Notes under the pieces: generated by a model
Database searches by the model: none
Seen by the model: the letters and a program-made list of their open reading frames with translations, nothing else
What the model was told of the DNA's origin: nothing
Program-made: the position numbers and the translations under genes
Shown here: piece by piece, positions 32,021-44,610 of the stretch
Numbering within the stretch: the stretch's first letter is position 1
How the letters are laid out: every line of letters starts with the position of its first letter
Source of the DNA: Morinoia aosen
Taxonomy: Eukaryota > Arthropoda > Malacostraca > Amphipoda > Talitridae
Length of the DNA stretch: 64,000 nucleotides
Direction: 5' to 3'
NCBI GenBank assembly: GCA_030386875.1
Contig: CM059560.1
Coordinates: forward strand, 21,446,683 to 21,510,682

Positions 32021-34297
32021 TTATTTTTCTGCTAACAGCACCACGTCTCCAGCTTGGAGAGGCCGATGAGCTACAGGCTCATACCGCTGTTTTCGATCAG
32101 TTGCTTGATTGATCAAAGTGCGTAGGAACTCAGAATGATACAGGTCAAAAAGGCGTTCCCTGACAGCTAAGAGTTTACCGAAAATCCTTTTTATATCGGG
32201 AGGCGTACCTACTCCCGGCTCATAAATTGAGTCAATTGGAAATTCTCTGTAGGAGCTCTGATTTAATTTAATGGTTCTCTCATTCAAGCTACAACAAAGA
32301 GTACACTCTCTCAAAATTTTGCGCACAACTGAAAAGATATGAAGGAGGAAAAAATTTGAGCGCAACTCTCTAACGACCGAGTACACACCTGATTGAGCAG
32401 TTTTGTTATGAGCGTCTATAATTATTAGTTTAGTGAGGCAACTTTCTTTCGGCAAGAGGATAGGGTAGGAAGAACCCTCTACCTTTGGAAGCTTGCATTT
32501 CACTCTCAGCAAGCCATCATTGCTAATAAATATGTTCAACTTAGACATAAGAGAGGGCATTTCTCGCGTCGTTCGAGTACTCGAAGTTAGGTAGGAGAAC
32601 ACTTCAGGAAATTGAATTTTTTGTTCTACCGATACAATTCTGTTCAGTGCCTCCATGTATAAATTTTCCCCGTCAATGGCCTCATTCTCCGATGGGGATC
32701 TTTGTAGTCTTTGTTTCAACTTTTTCACAAATAAGAGGAGATTTCTAGTTACATTTACTAATTTTGAAAAGCTTGAATACTTTCCAATAGACACCAAGTG
32801 CTCAGGCTGCGGGAGATCTAAATTAGTTTGTTGTGCACATACCTGTACGTGCGCACTTCCAAACTGCTCCTCTGAGAATTTTTGCAGTTCATCTCCGGGA
32901 TGCACGCGGGGGAACTCGCCCGAGGCCGACAACGGGTTCGGTAAGGTAATGGTAAACTCTCTGTCTGTTAAAGATAAGACATTAGACAAAAATTTGGGGC
33001 CCGAGAAATAAGTTGAGCGCGACAGCTGCTTGTAGCTAACGGGGCGAGTAACAAAGTCCGCAGGGTTTTCTCGACCAGCTGTGAAATGGAAGGAGATAGG
33101 ATGGGCAGAAGACAAGTTTTCAATTTTTTTCAATTGATTCAAGGTAAATACAGAGCGTTTTTGCATCTTGTCGAAATTCAAGGAATGAGATTGAAGCCAA
33201 TGCAGCGCAACCATGCTGTCACAATGTAGCTGAAGGCTAGTGATGCGCACAGGAAGCACGGTCGCAGACCCGGTTAAATCGTGCCAACAATCCACCAAAG
33301 TCTGCACACCCAAGGCCACTGCAACAAGTTCAAGCACTGGAATTGTTTTAGAAGCCAGCTGGCTGTCTACAATTTTATTTTTCGACAACAAGAAGTTCAC
33401 TTTGTTCGATGCATTATCCACGATATACAGAACGACACCATACAAGCTTTTTGATGCATCTGTAAATGCCACCAGTCTGTAGCTGCCACTGCGCTCTCCA
33501 ATGAACCTCTCGACGCTGAATATTTTGGATTTGTTTACTTGCTTTGCAATGTTTCTCCATTCCCTTTGCAAGGTCTCAGGAAAGTTCGTGTCCCAATCGA
33601 GGGATCGGTCAAGTTGCACTTTGTGCACGAAGAGGCGCGCTCTGTTCAAAATAGGACCATTTGTGTTAAAGACATCGTAAATCTCATGAAGAGATTTTAG
33701 CACTAAGCGTTTGGTGTTGGCATTGGAGTCTAGTTGCACTGAGCACGGTTTTAAGGTGTCATCGGTCCTATTCCATGACATGCCTAATAATTTAACCTCT
33801 GCTGGAGTCTCGGTCGCAGCTTCAGCGTCTATTTTCCTCTGCAAATTAGGTTCATTGGTTACAAATTGCTGCAGCTGGAATTTATAGGGTGTGAAAATAC
33901 CAGGCAACTCACCATACGCCCAGAGCAAGTCCTCTGCGTCATTTGAGGAGTAGGCACCATTGTCCATGTAAATGACATTGTAGATAGATTTTTTCAAATG
34001 CGAAATTTTCGGACAATCTACTTTGTCCAAGATTAGGATTTTGTACAAGGCTATCATTAGTATGCAAGGGCTAGGCCTAAGGCCGAAACTTAGCCTCAGG
34101 TTTTTGTAGGCAATCACCGAAAAATCTCCTTTCCTCACGTTCCTGTACCAAAGGAAAAGAAGCCGGTTTTGATCTATTTCCCTCAGGGCAATCGTTAAAA
34201 ATGCCTGCTTCAAATCAAAAGTAATCAAGAACTGGTCAAACCTGTGAAGCAGCAAGGACGTAAACGGTTTATGGTTAAGGCTCGGACCAGGAAGCAT
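32021..34297 (-). pseudogene. BEL/Pao pol: RT, RNase H, damaged integrase
   Basis: A 758-residue open frame. RT is at about residues 1-190: FDLKQAFLTIALRE, LSFGLRPSPCILMIALYKIL, and the catalytic box at 110-113 reads YMDN where YMDD/YVDD is usual. An RNase H-like domain follows (FTDASKSLYGVVLY, LHCDSMVALHWLQ, NPADFVTRP). The integrase N-terminal zinc-binding region ends in CTLC near residue 670. The text then jumps within some 25 residues to the post-core region (LAVRERLFDLYHSEFLRTLI), so the catalytic core of about 150 residues is missing. The RT N-terminus is in another frame upstream (34225-36888). Confidence 0.88.
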
Positions 34298-36888
34298 GGC
34301 CTGGTTGTGACAACTACCGCTTTAGACTTTTCGCACAAATTTGCCAAAAAGACTACACGACATTTGGTCGTTTCACGATCCATCTTAAAAACACCCATGT
34401 GAGGTAGAAAGCTAGATTCAGGATGTTGTCTGACAAAAGTATCTACGTTTCCTATTCTTTCAATAATTGAGTTTTGCTCCTGTTCTCGGAAAACTTCATC
34501 GTACATGAGCAATTTCTGCTCTGATTTGGCCAAGCGTTTGAAATTGGATTTTAAAATCTGATGAGAAAGAGCATAATTTCTCGCCAAACGATGAGAAATT
34601 TTATGGTTCCACGTAAGTGGCATCACTAAGCGGCCATCTCGCCGTCTTTCAGTATTTTTTAACACGTAATCCACCAATATCTCGTTTTGCTCATTGTGTT
34701 CCTCATCAGCAAAGGACTCTTGACCGAGTAATCTATTGCACTCTAAATCCAAAGCCTCACCAGTAGCGCGAAGAATTTCCGACTCGTCCACGGGTTCTCC
34801 TTCGGAGTCCGCCAAGGTAAGACAACCAGCGGTTGTACATTCCAGCTCGTCCGCATGGGACAAAGGGACTCCGCCTAAGGGAGGGTTTGAGCAACTCGAA
34901 TCATCAAGCTGCACACAGGAAGAGTTCGGCTTACCTGCAAAATAATTTCGGTTAGCTGAAAGATTATCGGATAGAGAGGGAAGGTTTTTAAGAAGACGTG
35001 GTACATTTCCTGAAAGCAAGACCCCAATTTGAGACTGAATGTAGCAAGAAGGTTCGGTTTTGTTCCCGAACTTTACGTACGTCATGTCCAGCAAATGGTC
35101 TGATTCAGCTCCAACAATCATTCCAAAGTTGTCAATGAAATCTTTCGGATCACGCTCTATCCAGGCGTCTGCCAATTTGAAATTCAACTCCTTAAATTTT
35201 TCTACAACTTCTGAAAGGCCAGTCAATGAGAGAGAGATGTTTATCTCGGGAACGCATACAGCGTTTACTTTGTTTAGTTTACCATCTATGAGCAACGGAA
35301 CTTCAACAATTTCCGTATGAAAAGTTTTGCTCGAGTTAAATCCATGAACAGTTAAGGTCACGTTATTGTCCATTACTTTGAGAGAATGCTCGTCAACTAA
35401 CGATTTTAAAATGAAGTTACGTTGACACCCACCATCCTTTAAAGCACGTATTTCCGAAATTTTACCGAGGCTCGTAATCTGAGTTGTGAAAGTCGGAAGA
35501 ATGTTACAGCAATCGCTGGTTTTACTATGGAGATTTTCACTCCACAAAACAGAGTTGGTAGTGCCATGAGCTTCTGCTCTGACAGGGGCAGAGTTTCTCG
35601 AGTTTTGAACTCTAGTACCTGACTTCCGGCAAAGATAGGACATGTGTTCTCCATTGCAGTGTCTGCATTTAGAACTGAACCTAAATTTACAGTTAGAGGA
35701 AGAATGGTTCAGATAGGAACACTTCATACAGGCACCAATAGCTTTGAGTTTTTCAAGCTTTTTGGTAGCCGTGTCGTATAGAGGACAGAGAGAAATGGAG
35801 TGACTTGAAGAGTTTCCATCGCTATCACACAGGTTACATTTCACAACTCTCGGGGGCTTACGATTTACTCCCACTGCCAATGAAGTTGCATGAAATACTT
35901 TACGGTCACTTAAATCCGCCTCCCGTGCCCCAGACTTCTCGCTAGCGCCTTTATTTTTGGCAAATTTTTCATTTTGTCTGAGATAGCGCTCAGTCGCTTC
36001 AAATACACTGGCTTCAATTTGTGGAAGAGATGGTTTGTTAGTATTGGTCATCTGAATTAGATGAGTTTGGAAACGATCGTTCAAACCATTCCAGAAAAAA
36101 TACGCTAAGACGGTATTGATATCAATTTCGAGAGACTTGAAGGAATTTATAATAGTTCTCATCTCTCCTATCCAGGTGTACGGGTCACCTGAATATGACA
36201 GTCTTATATCAGCTAACTTTTTTATTGCCGAGTACTTCCGAACAACTGTCGAAGCGAAGGCCTTTGACAAGAGATCCTTGGCAATTTCGTAAGTCTGTTC
36301 TTCAATGTCAAGGGAATCGACAAGAATTCTGGGAGCACCGGTAAGCTGATTTTTCAAATACACAAATCTCTCGTAACTGGTCAAATTATGTTTATTTACC
36401 ACACTCTCGAAGCTGTGAATAAATTGTTCGAGGCTTTCGTTCTTCCCATTGGCAAACTTTGGCAAGGGCACATCAGGTAATTTTAAGACTCTTCTAGCAC
36501 TGACCCTATTACTCACGGAGTCGACATTCTCTAAAGAGTCACTAAATAGTGCACTAGGAGACTCAGCACTCACCGGCTGCAGAAGCGACAGGGACAGCAG
36601 CATTTTCTCCTCGTAGTCCTCCTGCTCTGCTACGGAGGCCTGAAGTTTTTCATCGTCTGCGCCCTCTTTGATCAGCGCTTCGAAGATCTGCTTGTCGAGG
36701 TCCCGTACCTCAACACTCAACGACTGCAAGCGAGATTTCTGCACCTGCCTCTGTTGGTCACTAAAGGACGCTGCCTCTCTGTCAATAGCATTACACGCTC
36801 TGGTAATGCGTTGCCTGACATATTGGCGAGTTTTTATTAAAATTAGTTTATTAGTTCCATCAGTTCCCGCAGAGGGTTTTTCGGCCAT
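34225..36888 (-). pseudogene. BEL/Pao gag, protease and start of RT
   Basis: An 887-residue frame from ATG at 36888, 153 bases inside the 5' LTR edge. Residues 1-135 are charged and helical. The Gag domain (DUF1759 type) spans about 136-300, starting LKLPDVPLPKFANGKNESLE. Cys/His knuckles lie at 351-420 (CNLC, CMKC, CRHCNGEHMSYLC). A retropepsin-like (DUF1758) domain runs from about 471 with DGG where D-S/T-G is expected. The RT N-terminal part follows to the end (HPESSFLPHMGVFKMDRETT). The frame then shifts into the pol piece between 34297 and 34225. The frameshift could be a mutation or, less likely, programmed. Confidence 0.88.
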
Positions 36889-37018
36889 ACCTGCAGAGTA
36901 TTAGAGAAAGTTTTCGAAAATATAATTTATTATCTGCGAATAGAATTACAGATTAGACAATAATTATTGAAAATGCAGAAGGACGGACGCCGACCACCAG
37001 GAATCACACGGACGGCCT

Positions 37019-37041
37019 GCCGCTCCCCATACTGGCCACCA
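37019..37041 (-). other. BEL primer-binding site
   Basis: On the minus strand TGGTGGCCAGTATGGGG follows directly after the 5' LTR end ...TTGTACA. The TGG start fits the CCA end of a tRNA; I cannot name the tRNA. Confidence 0.65.
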
Positions 37042-37773
37042 TGTACAATTTTCAGTGAAATTAGCTATAGAAAGGGGTAAAAATCAAGTTCAATCGACAT
37101 TCAAGGTTTACTCAGGAAAGAGATTTGGAACGGACACGTAAACAGCTGTAACGGACACAGGGTACAGGAACAGGACGAGCTTCTGGAACCGTGAGCAGTT
37201 CAATACAACGTCCGAGATCCTGTCCGGGCATCGTCCATCCTGCAAAGGCATGAAAACGCGAACCGTCATTAGAGCTTCCAGAGAACATCCATAGTACAAT
37301 TGAAATAGCGTCACCACCAAAGTTTTAAAGTTTAGAGTTTATAAGGTTTCAAAATGTTTACCACCAAAGTTTTAAAGTTCAAAGTTTTAAAGTTTATAGG
37401 CGTCGAACGACAAGGTAAGTTTATAGGCGTCGAACGACAAGGTAAGTTTATAGGCGTCGAACGACAAGGTAAGTTTATAGGCGTCGAACGACAAGGTAAG
37501 TTTATAGGCGTCGAACGACAAGGTAAGTTTATAGGCGTCGAACGACAAGGTAAGTTTATAGGCGTCGAACGACAAGGTAAGTTTATAGGCGTCGAACGAC
37601 AAGGTAAGTTTATAGGCGTCGAACGACAAGGTAAGTTTATAGGCGTCGAACGACAAGGTAAGTTTATAGGCGTCGAACGACAAGGTAAGTTTATGGGCGT
37701 CGAACGACAAGGTAAGTTTATAGGCGTCGAACGACAAGGTAAGTTTATAGGCGTCGAACGACAAGGTAAGTTT
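37042..37773 (-). repeat. BEL 5' LTR (right), inner part
   Basis: Matches 29993-30740 of the left LTR. It has 14 array units and is then cut at GTTT (37770-37773) by the nested element. Confidence 0.92.
37392..37773. promoter_or_regulatory. 27-bp tandem array, right LTR, 14 units before the nested insertion
   Basis: Same unit as 30343-30880; one unit has ATG for ATA. It resumes at 43692 beyond the nested element. Confidence 0.85.
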
Positions 37774-38954
37774 TGTTGTGATCTTATCACAACGTAAGGA
37801 TCTTCAGAACGAGGGACGCCTCTATATGTTCAGGATGATCCAAAGCAGCCGAGGAGAGACGTCGTGTGCTTCGGGAAACGGTTATCAGACTTCGCGAATC
37901 GTTCTAAGTAGTTATTCTTCTTCCCCTTTATATCTCCTCTACGTCGACTCCGAGATCGCGGAAGGAGCAAAGACATCAACGGACTGAAGGAGCTGCCGAA
38001 TACCGACACAAGAGAGATTCTTCACTGTTATTTCTGTCATTATTCAATAGCCCATGTTAATTAGATCATCTGTACGATTAGCGAGAATTAATGTTTCCCT
38101 TTGCTCATATAATTTAATACGCTAGAGTCATACACAACCGCTTGGTCGAGGAATAATCTATATTGAGATTGCAATGTTAAGCTATCGTTCGAAGTGGGCG
38201 TGAGAGCAGACGATCTGGAGGGTGAGCGCTCCGTGCAAACGAGAAGGGTCAGTATGCCCGTGACCACCTCAAGAGAGAGTACTGTATCGCTCCTTGAGAG
38301 CCTGCCCTTTAGGGGCTAGGCGTTGCTTCTCCTTTGAAATGTGTACTACTAGTGATTCCGAATACCTGTTAAATAAAAGTAACTGATAAATGTCACGGCG
38401 CATACACACGATATAGTCATCTTCCGGAATCAGTAATTAAGATAAGTCCACCTGTCATAAGCCCTTAGGTAACATCCTCATTGCCTCCCTTCTGGGCGTA
38501 GGATTATCGGTATTATGCCTTAAGCATTCATTTGTATCGTCATGCCTTCAGCATACCTTACGTTTTGTCTTCAATATCAATCGAAGTGTAATTTAGTGCG
38601 TTAGACTTTCTTTACTTTAGAATGATGACCTTTCGTGACGAGATTAGGGAATAAATGTCGATGTGCCTTTGTGTATAATTTCCTGATGGTTAGGAAGATG
38701 AGTTATCATGATCTGTGGAGAGGTATTCCACGCTAGATACTCCACGCTACCAAATTTTATCAATTTCTACCATTCACATTAATTCGATACTTGCTCACTA
38801 ATTAAACTTTTGGACATTGAAAAGTCCCACTTTATCTACGTTAACCTAAAATAAAAGAAAGTGATTAATAAATCACGCCCATCAAAAGAGAGCCATTTAT
38901 ACGAAAAAGATGAAAAGAGAATAAAAGAGTGATACAAGAGAAGGCTCCATGACA
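37774..38954 (+). repeat. Nested element 5' LTR
   Basis: It starts TGTTGTGATCTTATCACAAC, an 8-bp perfect hairpin at the very LTR edge, and ends CTCCATGACA. Confidence 0.95.
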
Positions 38955-38956
38955 TT

Positions 38957-38973
38957 TGGTGGCAGCGATGGGA
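38957..38973 (+). other. Primer-binding site, tRNA-Leu-like
   Basis: TGGTGGCAGCGATGGGA lies two bases after the 5' LTR. From memory of the sequence, it is complementary to the 3' end of animal tRNA-Leu(AAG) with one mismatch. Confidence 0.65.
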
Positions 38974-41900
38974 TTTTGATTCCTATTTTCTGAATAAGAG
39001 TTAAAATTCCCTTACCCTCTTCCTCCGAAACGCTCGCGCATACAAAAACAAAATAAATTAAATAAACCTCCAACAGATCTTGATAAATTCATCTCCACGT
39101 TAGGGTATTTGTATAATCTAATATTTCATGTATGTGTTTGATAAAATTCTAATTCATTTCTGTGAACTTATTATTGCTATGTGTTTATTTTGCTTTCTAT
39201 TTCATTTCTGTGAGATCATTTACAATGCATTTTATAATCCACCATTTACGTGTGAACTTTATTTTAATAACTAATTAAAATTTACTTCATGTAACAACCA
39301 TTAGTAGGTGTGCATTGATTGTTACGTATCAATTCTTTTAATATGTCAAATCGTTTGATTGTGAGGAATATGATAATATGAATTAACCTTCTGATCCAAG
39401 AGCATTCAATTACTAAAGGCGAATTTGACAACGTGAATCATTCAATTATTTACGATGCAGGATGACTGCACTCCAATGAATTATGTAAAATTATGATTTA
39501 CCGTGTAAATTTCTCCAATTTACCATGTAACTCTCTTTCATGACTCTAAACGGACGCTATTTTGTCATTTTGTTTTGATTTGTACTGAACGTGCTATTCA
39601 TTTTAAACCCTGAATCTCCGTATCACAAAAAATTTACATTTATAAAATAAACCATAAATTGAAATTTTCTTCTAATTCGGCTTATAAATGACCTTCAGTA
39701 AATCATCTCCTTGAAATTCAATCATATTTACACGAAAAGAAAATTCATTTTAGAAGTAAACTTATTTTTAGTCAGGAATTATTTACATGATTAAAAATTC
39801 AAATTCATATATATCGTAGATATTATGATGCTAAATCTATGGCAACCTTTTCATTCAGACGTCCGTGTGTAAATCACAATTTCAATGCGTTATTTTAACA
39901 TGTATTTTAACCATATAATCATCATGAATGTTGCGTGATTGTAAGTGTTGAGATGGGAAAGAATTCTAAGACCAGCTAGTTGTGTGGTAGAGGGTAGTTC
40001 TCGAGTGCCCGGACTCATTTTGTTTCGTAAACAAACCTCTACTTCCCCCTCCATGTCTCCCCAACATCCTGCGCGAGTTAGTTCTCCCTTCTGCTTCAGT
40101 CACTCATTCTCTCAATTGTCCTCTCTAGTGTTCGTACCTCAACGGTATCATGAATTCTACCTCGAGAAACGGTTAGCCAGGCCGTCGCATTAAGAAACTC
40201 AAAGGATGGACTTTGAACTAAGTGTTGATGGAATGTTTAATGTTTCGTTAATGTTGTAGGTGTAATGATGTAACGTTTATCATTTTGCCACATGTAACCA
40301 ACTCTTGTGAAATATATATGATAATTTGAAAATTTTCCCTCAAGTCTGACCTTATGAATGATTAAAATTAAAATTCATCAAGTTATCTTCTGAAATTCAA
40401 TCATGTTCTACTTTAAAGGAATTCATCTAGAAGTAAATTTCATTTAATTAGAAATGATCATGCAGAGAACGATTTATTTCATTTGATTAGGGTGTTCATG
40501 TCTAATTTTGATTCCTAGGTATTGTTTTAACCATGTAATTGTGATGAACGTTTGCCTGGATGTTTTGGAGTGATGGGATGCCTGTTGGGGCGAGGCTGTG
40601 CGAAGGGATCGCTGTGCGGTGTGTGTATGCGCTCAAGCTAGAACCAACTCTACTCTCGGGTTGTTTCAAATCACCCAACTTCACCCCCTCCCCCTTCTCT
40701 CTCCAATCCTCTAAACCTCGGATAGTTCCCCTCTTCGCTCTCGTTCAAAGAAAAGGCCTAACTATCGCACGAGCATACTTTACCTCGCGAGTTCGATACC
40801 AGACTTGGATACTCGCCGTCTTTTGATCACTTCTTTACGCAACAATTTTTTTTACGCTGAAAGATTCAATAATTTTGAACCTAGGATAAATTACTTAATG
40901 ATTTAAGTTTGATGTAATATTGTGAACATGTGATAAATAATAGCGTGAGTGTGTAATAATTTCATTCATTTAAAAATTTGAATTTACTTGTCATATGAAG
41001 AATTTTGTTAACAGATCACGACTTAAAGATAAATGAATAATGCTTTATGCACATAAATATACTTCTCTGAAATTGGATGATAGTGCAAATATCAGCGTCA
41101 TGTGATTTTAAATGATGAATTATCTCAACGTCAGGATACTGGAATTTGTAACAAATTTAAAATTCGATCATGGTGAAAACACCCTTGATATTAATCTAAT
41201 CGCAGAAGTTCTTCGTCATTTGACACACTCAACGTGAATGTAATACCACCAGGGAAATTCTGTTTTTCTCTTTCTACGAAATGTTTTAGAGTTTAACGTC
41301 ATGAGCAAAGAATGGAAGTACCGAAATAGGTTTAAGTTCAATGTATGTCCTGTTTGTAAGCACAGAAGGGTGGTAAGAGACGAGATGTTTGGGCTTATGT
41401 CTGCAAGTGATGGTGGCTTGTCTGGGAATGAATAAAATTCACAAGAACAATAAATAACAATAATGGTAATTTCAGCTGATGCCGTGGGCTCTGCGAGCGG
41501 ACGGAGTGGACTGCTGCGTCTTCAATACCAGCCCCCATTCTCTGCCTAGATGCCTGAGCCGCCACACTCGCGACAGGTGTCGCGTTCACGTGGTCCCGCT
41601 AAGTGTCGACATGGCTCGGACGTGGACGTGGCAGCGACGACGCAACAACGGGGCATTGGCGGCAACAACAACAACACTCCGACGAGTTCAACGCACGAGC
41701 GCGGAGAAAACGTCGTAGAAAATGGTCCGCTCAGCGACACTTCACCAACAAGAACAGTCTAAGCTCAACGCACGACCTCGAGGAAAACGACGAAAGAAAA
41801 CCGTCCGCCAGTTGACTGGGTCAACTACTTTGAAATTTTCTGGGAGGATATTTCGAATCACGGAACCTGAGTGGAGATAACATCGGCAAGAAGAAGAGGG

Positions 41901-42498
41901 AAACTCGACTACGACGAAGCTCCGGGATATACCAGCGCATCATGAACAACGAAATGAACTACAACTACAAAGATTTTGATGATCTTCTTGCGACATCGAC
42001 GTGACTTCGTGGCTGTTTAAAAGAAGTCTTCAGGACTCACAAATAACCCCATCGCGAAGGAGATCGTGTATGATAAGGCGCGGTTAAAATGACTTTCTTG
42101 AACACAGGCATTGCGAGGATGTCTATCCTTCCACATAATTGGATGCTGCTGAAGTATGATCTCGGCGACCGAGACTTTAATTGTCCCGTGTCCTTTAATG
42201 AAATTTTTATTTCATTGGATATCTTCTAGAGGTATCCTGCGAGCTGAGGAAGCCTTCACCATTTTCTGCGGGGAACAACGTTTGCCAAAAACGGACGGAG
42301 GACTTGGTCATGTCTGGAGGTTTCAAATCAGAGTTCGACAGAAGAACAAACTCAGTAATCGCTGCCGTAAAATCATCACAGCTGGATTGCGTGGATATTA
42401 AAAAAAGAAAGGATCCGACTTATCAACGTTTTCCTCTACCACGGCACGCAAAAGCTGTAGAGAAAGTCAACGATCAGGAGATCGTCTTCATCGCCAAC
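38974..42498 (+). other. Interior of nested element, non-coding
   Basis: No retroviral-type protein is seen. Two related halves, about 39680-40190 and 40345-40830, look like an old duplication of some 0.65 kb; both have TTGAAATTCAATCAT-like and TTTTAACCAT(A/G)TAAT stretches in the same order. The 3' part (41480-42500) is GC-richer with short overlapping frames of no known family. Confidence 0.6.
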
Positions 42499-42510
42499 AA
42501 GGGGAGATTT
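42499..42510 (+). other. Nested element polypurine tract
   Basis: AAGGGGAGATTT directly precedes the 3' LTR. Confidence 0.65.
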
Positions 42511-43691
42511 TGTTGTGATCTTATCACAACGTAAGGATCTTCAGAACGAGGGACGCCTCTATATGTTCAGGATGATCCAAAGCAGCCGAGGAGAGACGTC
42601 GTGTGCTTCGGGAAACGGTTATCAGACTTCGCGAATCGTTCTAAGTAGTTATTCTTCTTCCCCTTTATATCTCCTCTACGTCGACTCCGAGATCGCGGAA
42701 GGAGCAAAGACATCAACGGACTGAAGGAGCTGCCGAATACCGACACAAGAGAGATTCTTCACTGTTATTTCTGTCATTATTCAATAGCCCATGTTAATTA
42801 GATCATCTGTACGATTAGCGAGAATTAATGTTTCCCTTTGCTCATATAATTTAATACGCTAGAGTCATACACAACCGCTTGGTCGAGGAATAATCTATAT
42901 TGAGATTGCAATGTTAAGCTATCGTTCGAAGTGGGCGTGAGAGCAGACGATCTGGAGGGTGAGCGCTCCGTGCAAACGAGAAGGGTCAGTATGCCCGTGA
43001 CCACCTCAAGAGAGAGTACTGTATCGCTCTTTGAGAGCCTGCCCTTTAGGGGCTAGGCGTTGCTTCTCCTTTGAAATGTGTACTACTAGTGATTCCGAAT
43101 ACCTGTTAAATAAAAGTAACTGATAAATGTCACGGCGCATACACACGATATAGTCATCTTCCGGAATCAGTAATTAAGATAAGTCCACCTGTCATAAGCC
43201 CTTAGGTAACATCCTCATTGCCTCCCTTCTGGGCGTAGGATTATCGGTATTATGCCTTAAGCATTCATTTGTATCGTCATGCCTTCAGCATACCTTACGT
43301 TTTGTCTTCAATATCAATCGAAGTGTAATTTAGTGCGTTAGACTTTCTTTACTTTAGAATGATGACCTTTCGTGACGAGATTAGGGAATAAATGTCGATG
43401 TGCCTTTGTGTATAATTTCCTGATGGTTAGGAAGATGAGTTATCATGATCTGTGGAGAGGTATTCCACGCTAGATACTCCACGCTACCAAATTTTATCAA
43501 TTTCTACCATTCACATTAATTCGATACTTGCTCACTAATTAAACTTTTGGACATTGAAAAGTCCCACTTTATCTACGTTAACCTAAAATAAAAGAAAGTG
43601 ATTAATAAATCACGCCCATCAAAAGAGAGCCATTTATACGAAAAAGATGAAAAGAGAATAAAAGAGTGATACAAGAGAAGGCTCCATGACA
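42511..43691 (+). repeat. Nested element 3' LTR
   Basis: Same length and ends as the 5' LTR and one visible difference from it. It is followed by GTTT and the resumed 27-bp array. Confidence 0.95.
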
Positions 43692-44610
43692 GTTTATAGG
43701 CGTCGAACGACAAGGTAAGTTTATAGGCGTCGAACGACAAGGTAAGTTTATAGGCGTCGAACGACAAGGTAAGTTTATAGGCGTCGAACGACAAGGTAAG
43801 TTTATAGGCGTCGAACGACAAGGTAAGTTTATAGGCGTCGAACGACAAGGTTAAGTTTATAGACGCCGAACGACAAGGTTTAAGTTTATAATGCGGATTT
43901 AGAATTTAACATGGGAAGCAGTCACCATAAAGTTCACACCGTCCCCGAACAGCCCACTTGCAACTAAGCACTAGACCAACCTCCGAGTGACGTCCGAGTG
44001 TTGCCGTCCGCTCAGAGATGCCGGCTGCCGGTCCGTCCGTCCTTCCAGCGCAGGGGTTTACTCGTACATTTCCATAACGATTGAGGTTACGGAATTATCC
44101 TCTTGGTCGAGTGGATTCGTAGAGGCACGCGTAGACACGAGTGAAGTCCAGCGGAACTTCCAGATGAAGGAGCAATCTTGCCAATTAGAATGTGCCTGGC
44201 ACATTCGGCGACAACTGAGATCCAACGTCCCAGCGAAGTGCCGACCATTTAACCGGAAGTAGAGTGGATTCCGGGATAAGCAGATAAGATGGTTACTCTG
44301 CGGGACCTGATGAAGAACTGCGGGAATAGGAGGAGCTTCCACGCAAGTTAGTGGCGGAAAAAGGAAAGTCGGTTCTAGACTTCTAGTACGTTACAATTGT
44401 GCTAATCAGAGGAGCGGTGTGAAATGAGTGACTTTAAATACTACTTTTAGCGTTTTCTCCCAATCGTTTTATTTCAATTCCTCTTAATTACCATTAATAT
44501 AATTAATTCAGGGAATTAAACTTTATCCGATTAATGACGCTGTTGCCTGGGTCATATTTAAAGTTACCTTAATTTTAGTCCTTATAGCTATACTGCAGGT
44601 ATTCTGCACA
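43692..44610 (-). repeat. BEL 5' LTR (right), outer part
   Basis: It resumes the array with six units (43692-43855) and a diverged unit, then matches 30880-31605 to TTCTGCACA. An 8-base duplication near 44378-44386 distinguishes it from the left LTR. Confidence 0.92.

Larger units (their letters stand above)
37774..43691 (+). mobile_element. Nested non-autonomous LTR retrotransposon, 5.9 kb
   Basis: Its LTRs are 1181 bp each (37774-38954 and 42511-43691), with TG...CA ends and a GTTT target duplication (37770-37773 and 43692-43695). It has a primer-binding site at 38957 and a purine tract before the 3' LTR. The 3.5-kb interior has no gag or pol and only short frames, so it must borrow proteins from another element. 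I see a single substitution between the LTRs (C/T at about 38292 against 43029), so it is recent. Confidence 0.93.
29993..44610 (-). mobile_element. BEL/Pao LTR retrotransposon with nested insertion
   Basis: A complete element on the minus strand, flanked by TCCGT. Its 3' LTR is at 29993-31605. The internal region 31606-37041 holds gag-protease-RT-RNase H and a remnant integrase. Its 5' LTR (37042-44610) is split by a younger LTR element at 37774-43691. Without the nested insertion it is about 8.7 kb. The two LTRs differ by several substitutions, an 8-base duplication (44380s) and one array unit, so it is older than the nested element. The coding region is broken. Confidence 0.93.

Noticed and set aside
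32655..33011. Plus-strand frames opposite the BEL gag-pol (also 33240-33482, 36668-36904)
   Set aside because: They are shadows of well-supported minus-strand coding sequence.
34225..34297. Programmed ribosomal frameshift between the BEL pol pieces
   Set aside because: No convincing slippery heptamer was seen, the break falls inside the RT domain, and BEL elements normally use one frame. A mutation is more likely.
41479..42534. Possible gag in the nested LTR element
   Set aside because: Several short overlapping frames in three phases, with no zinc knuckle or capsid motif; the last runs into the LTR.
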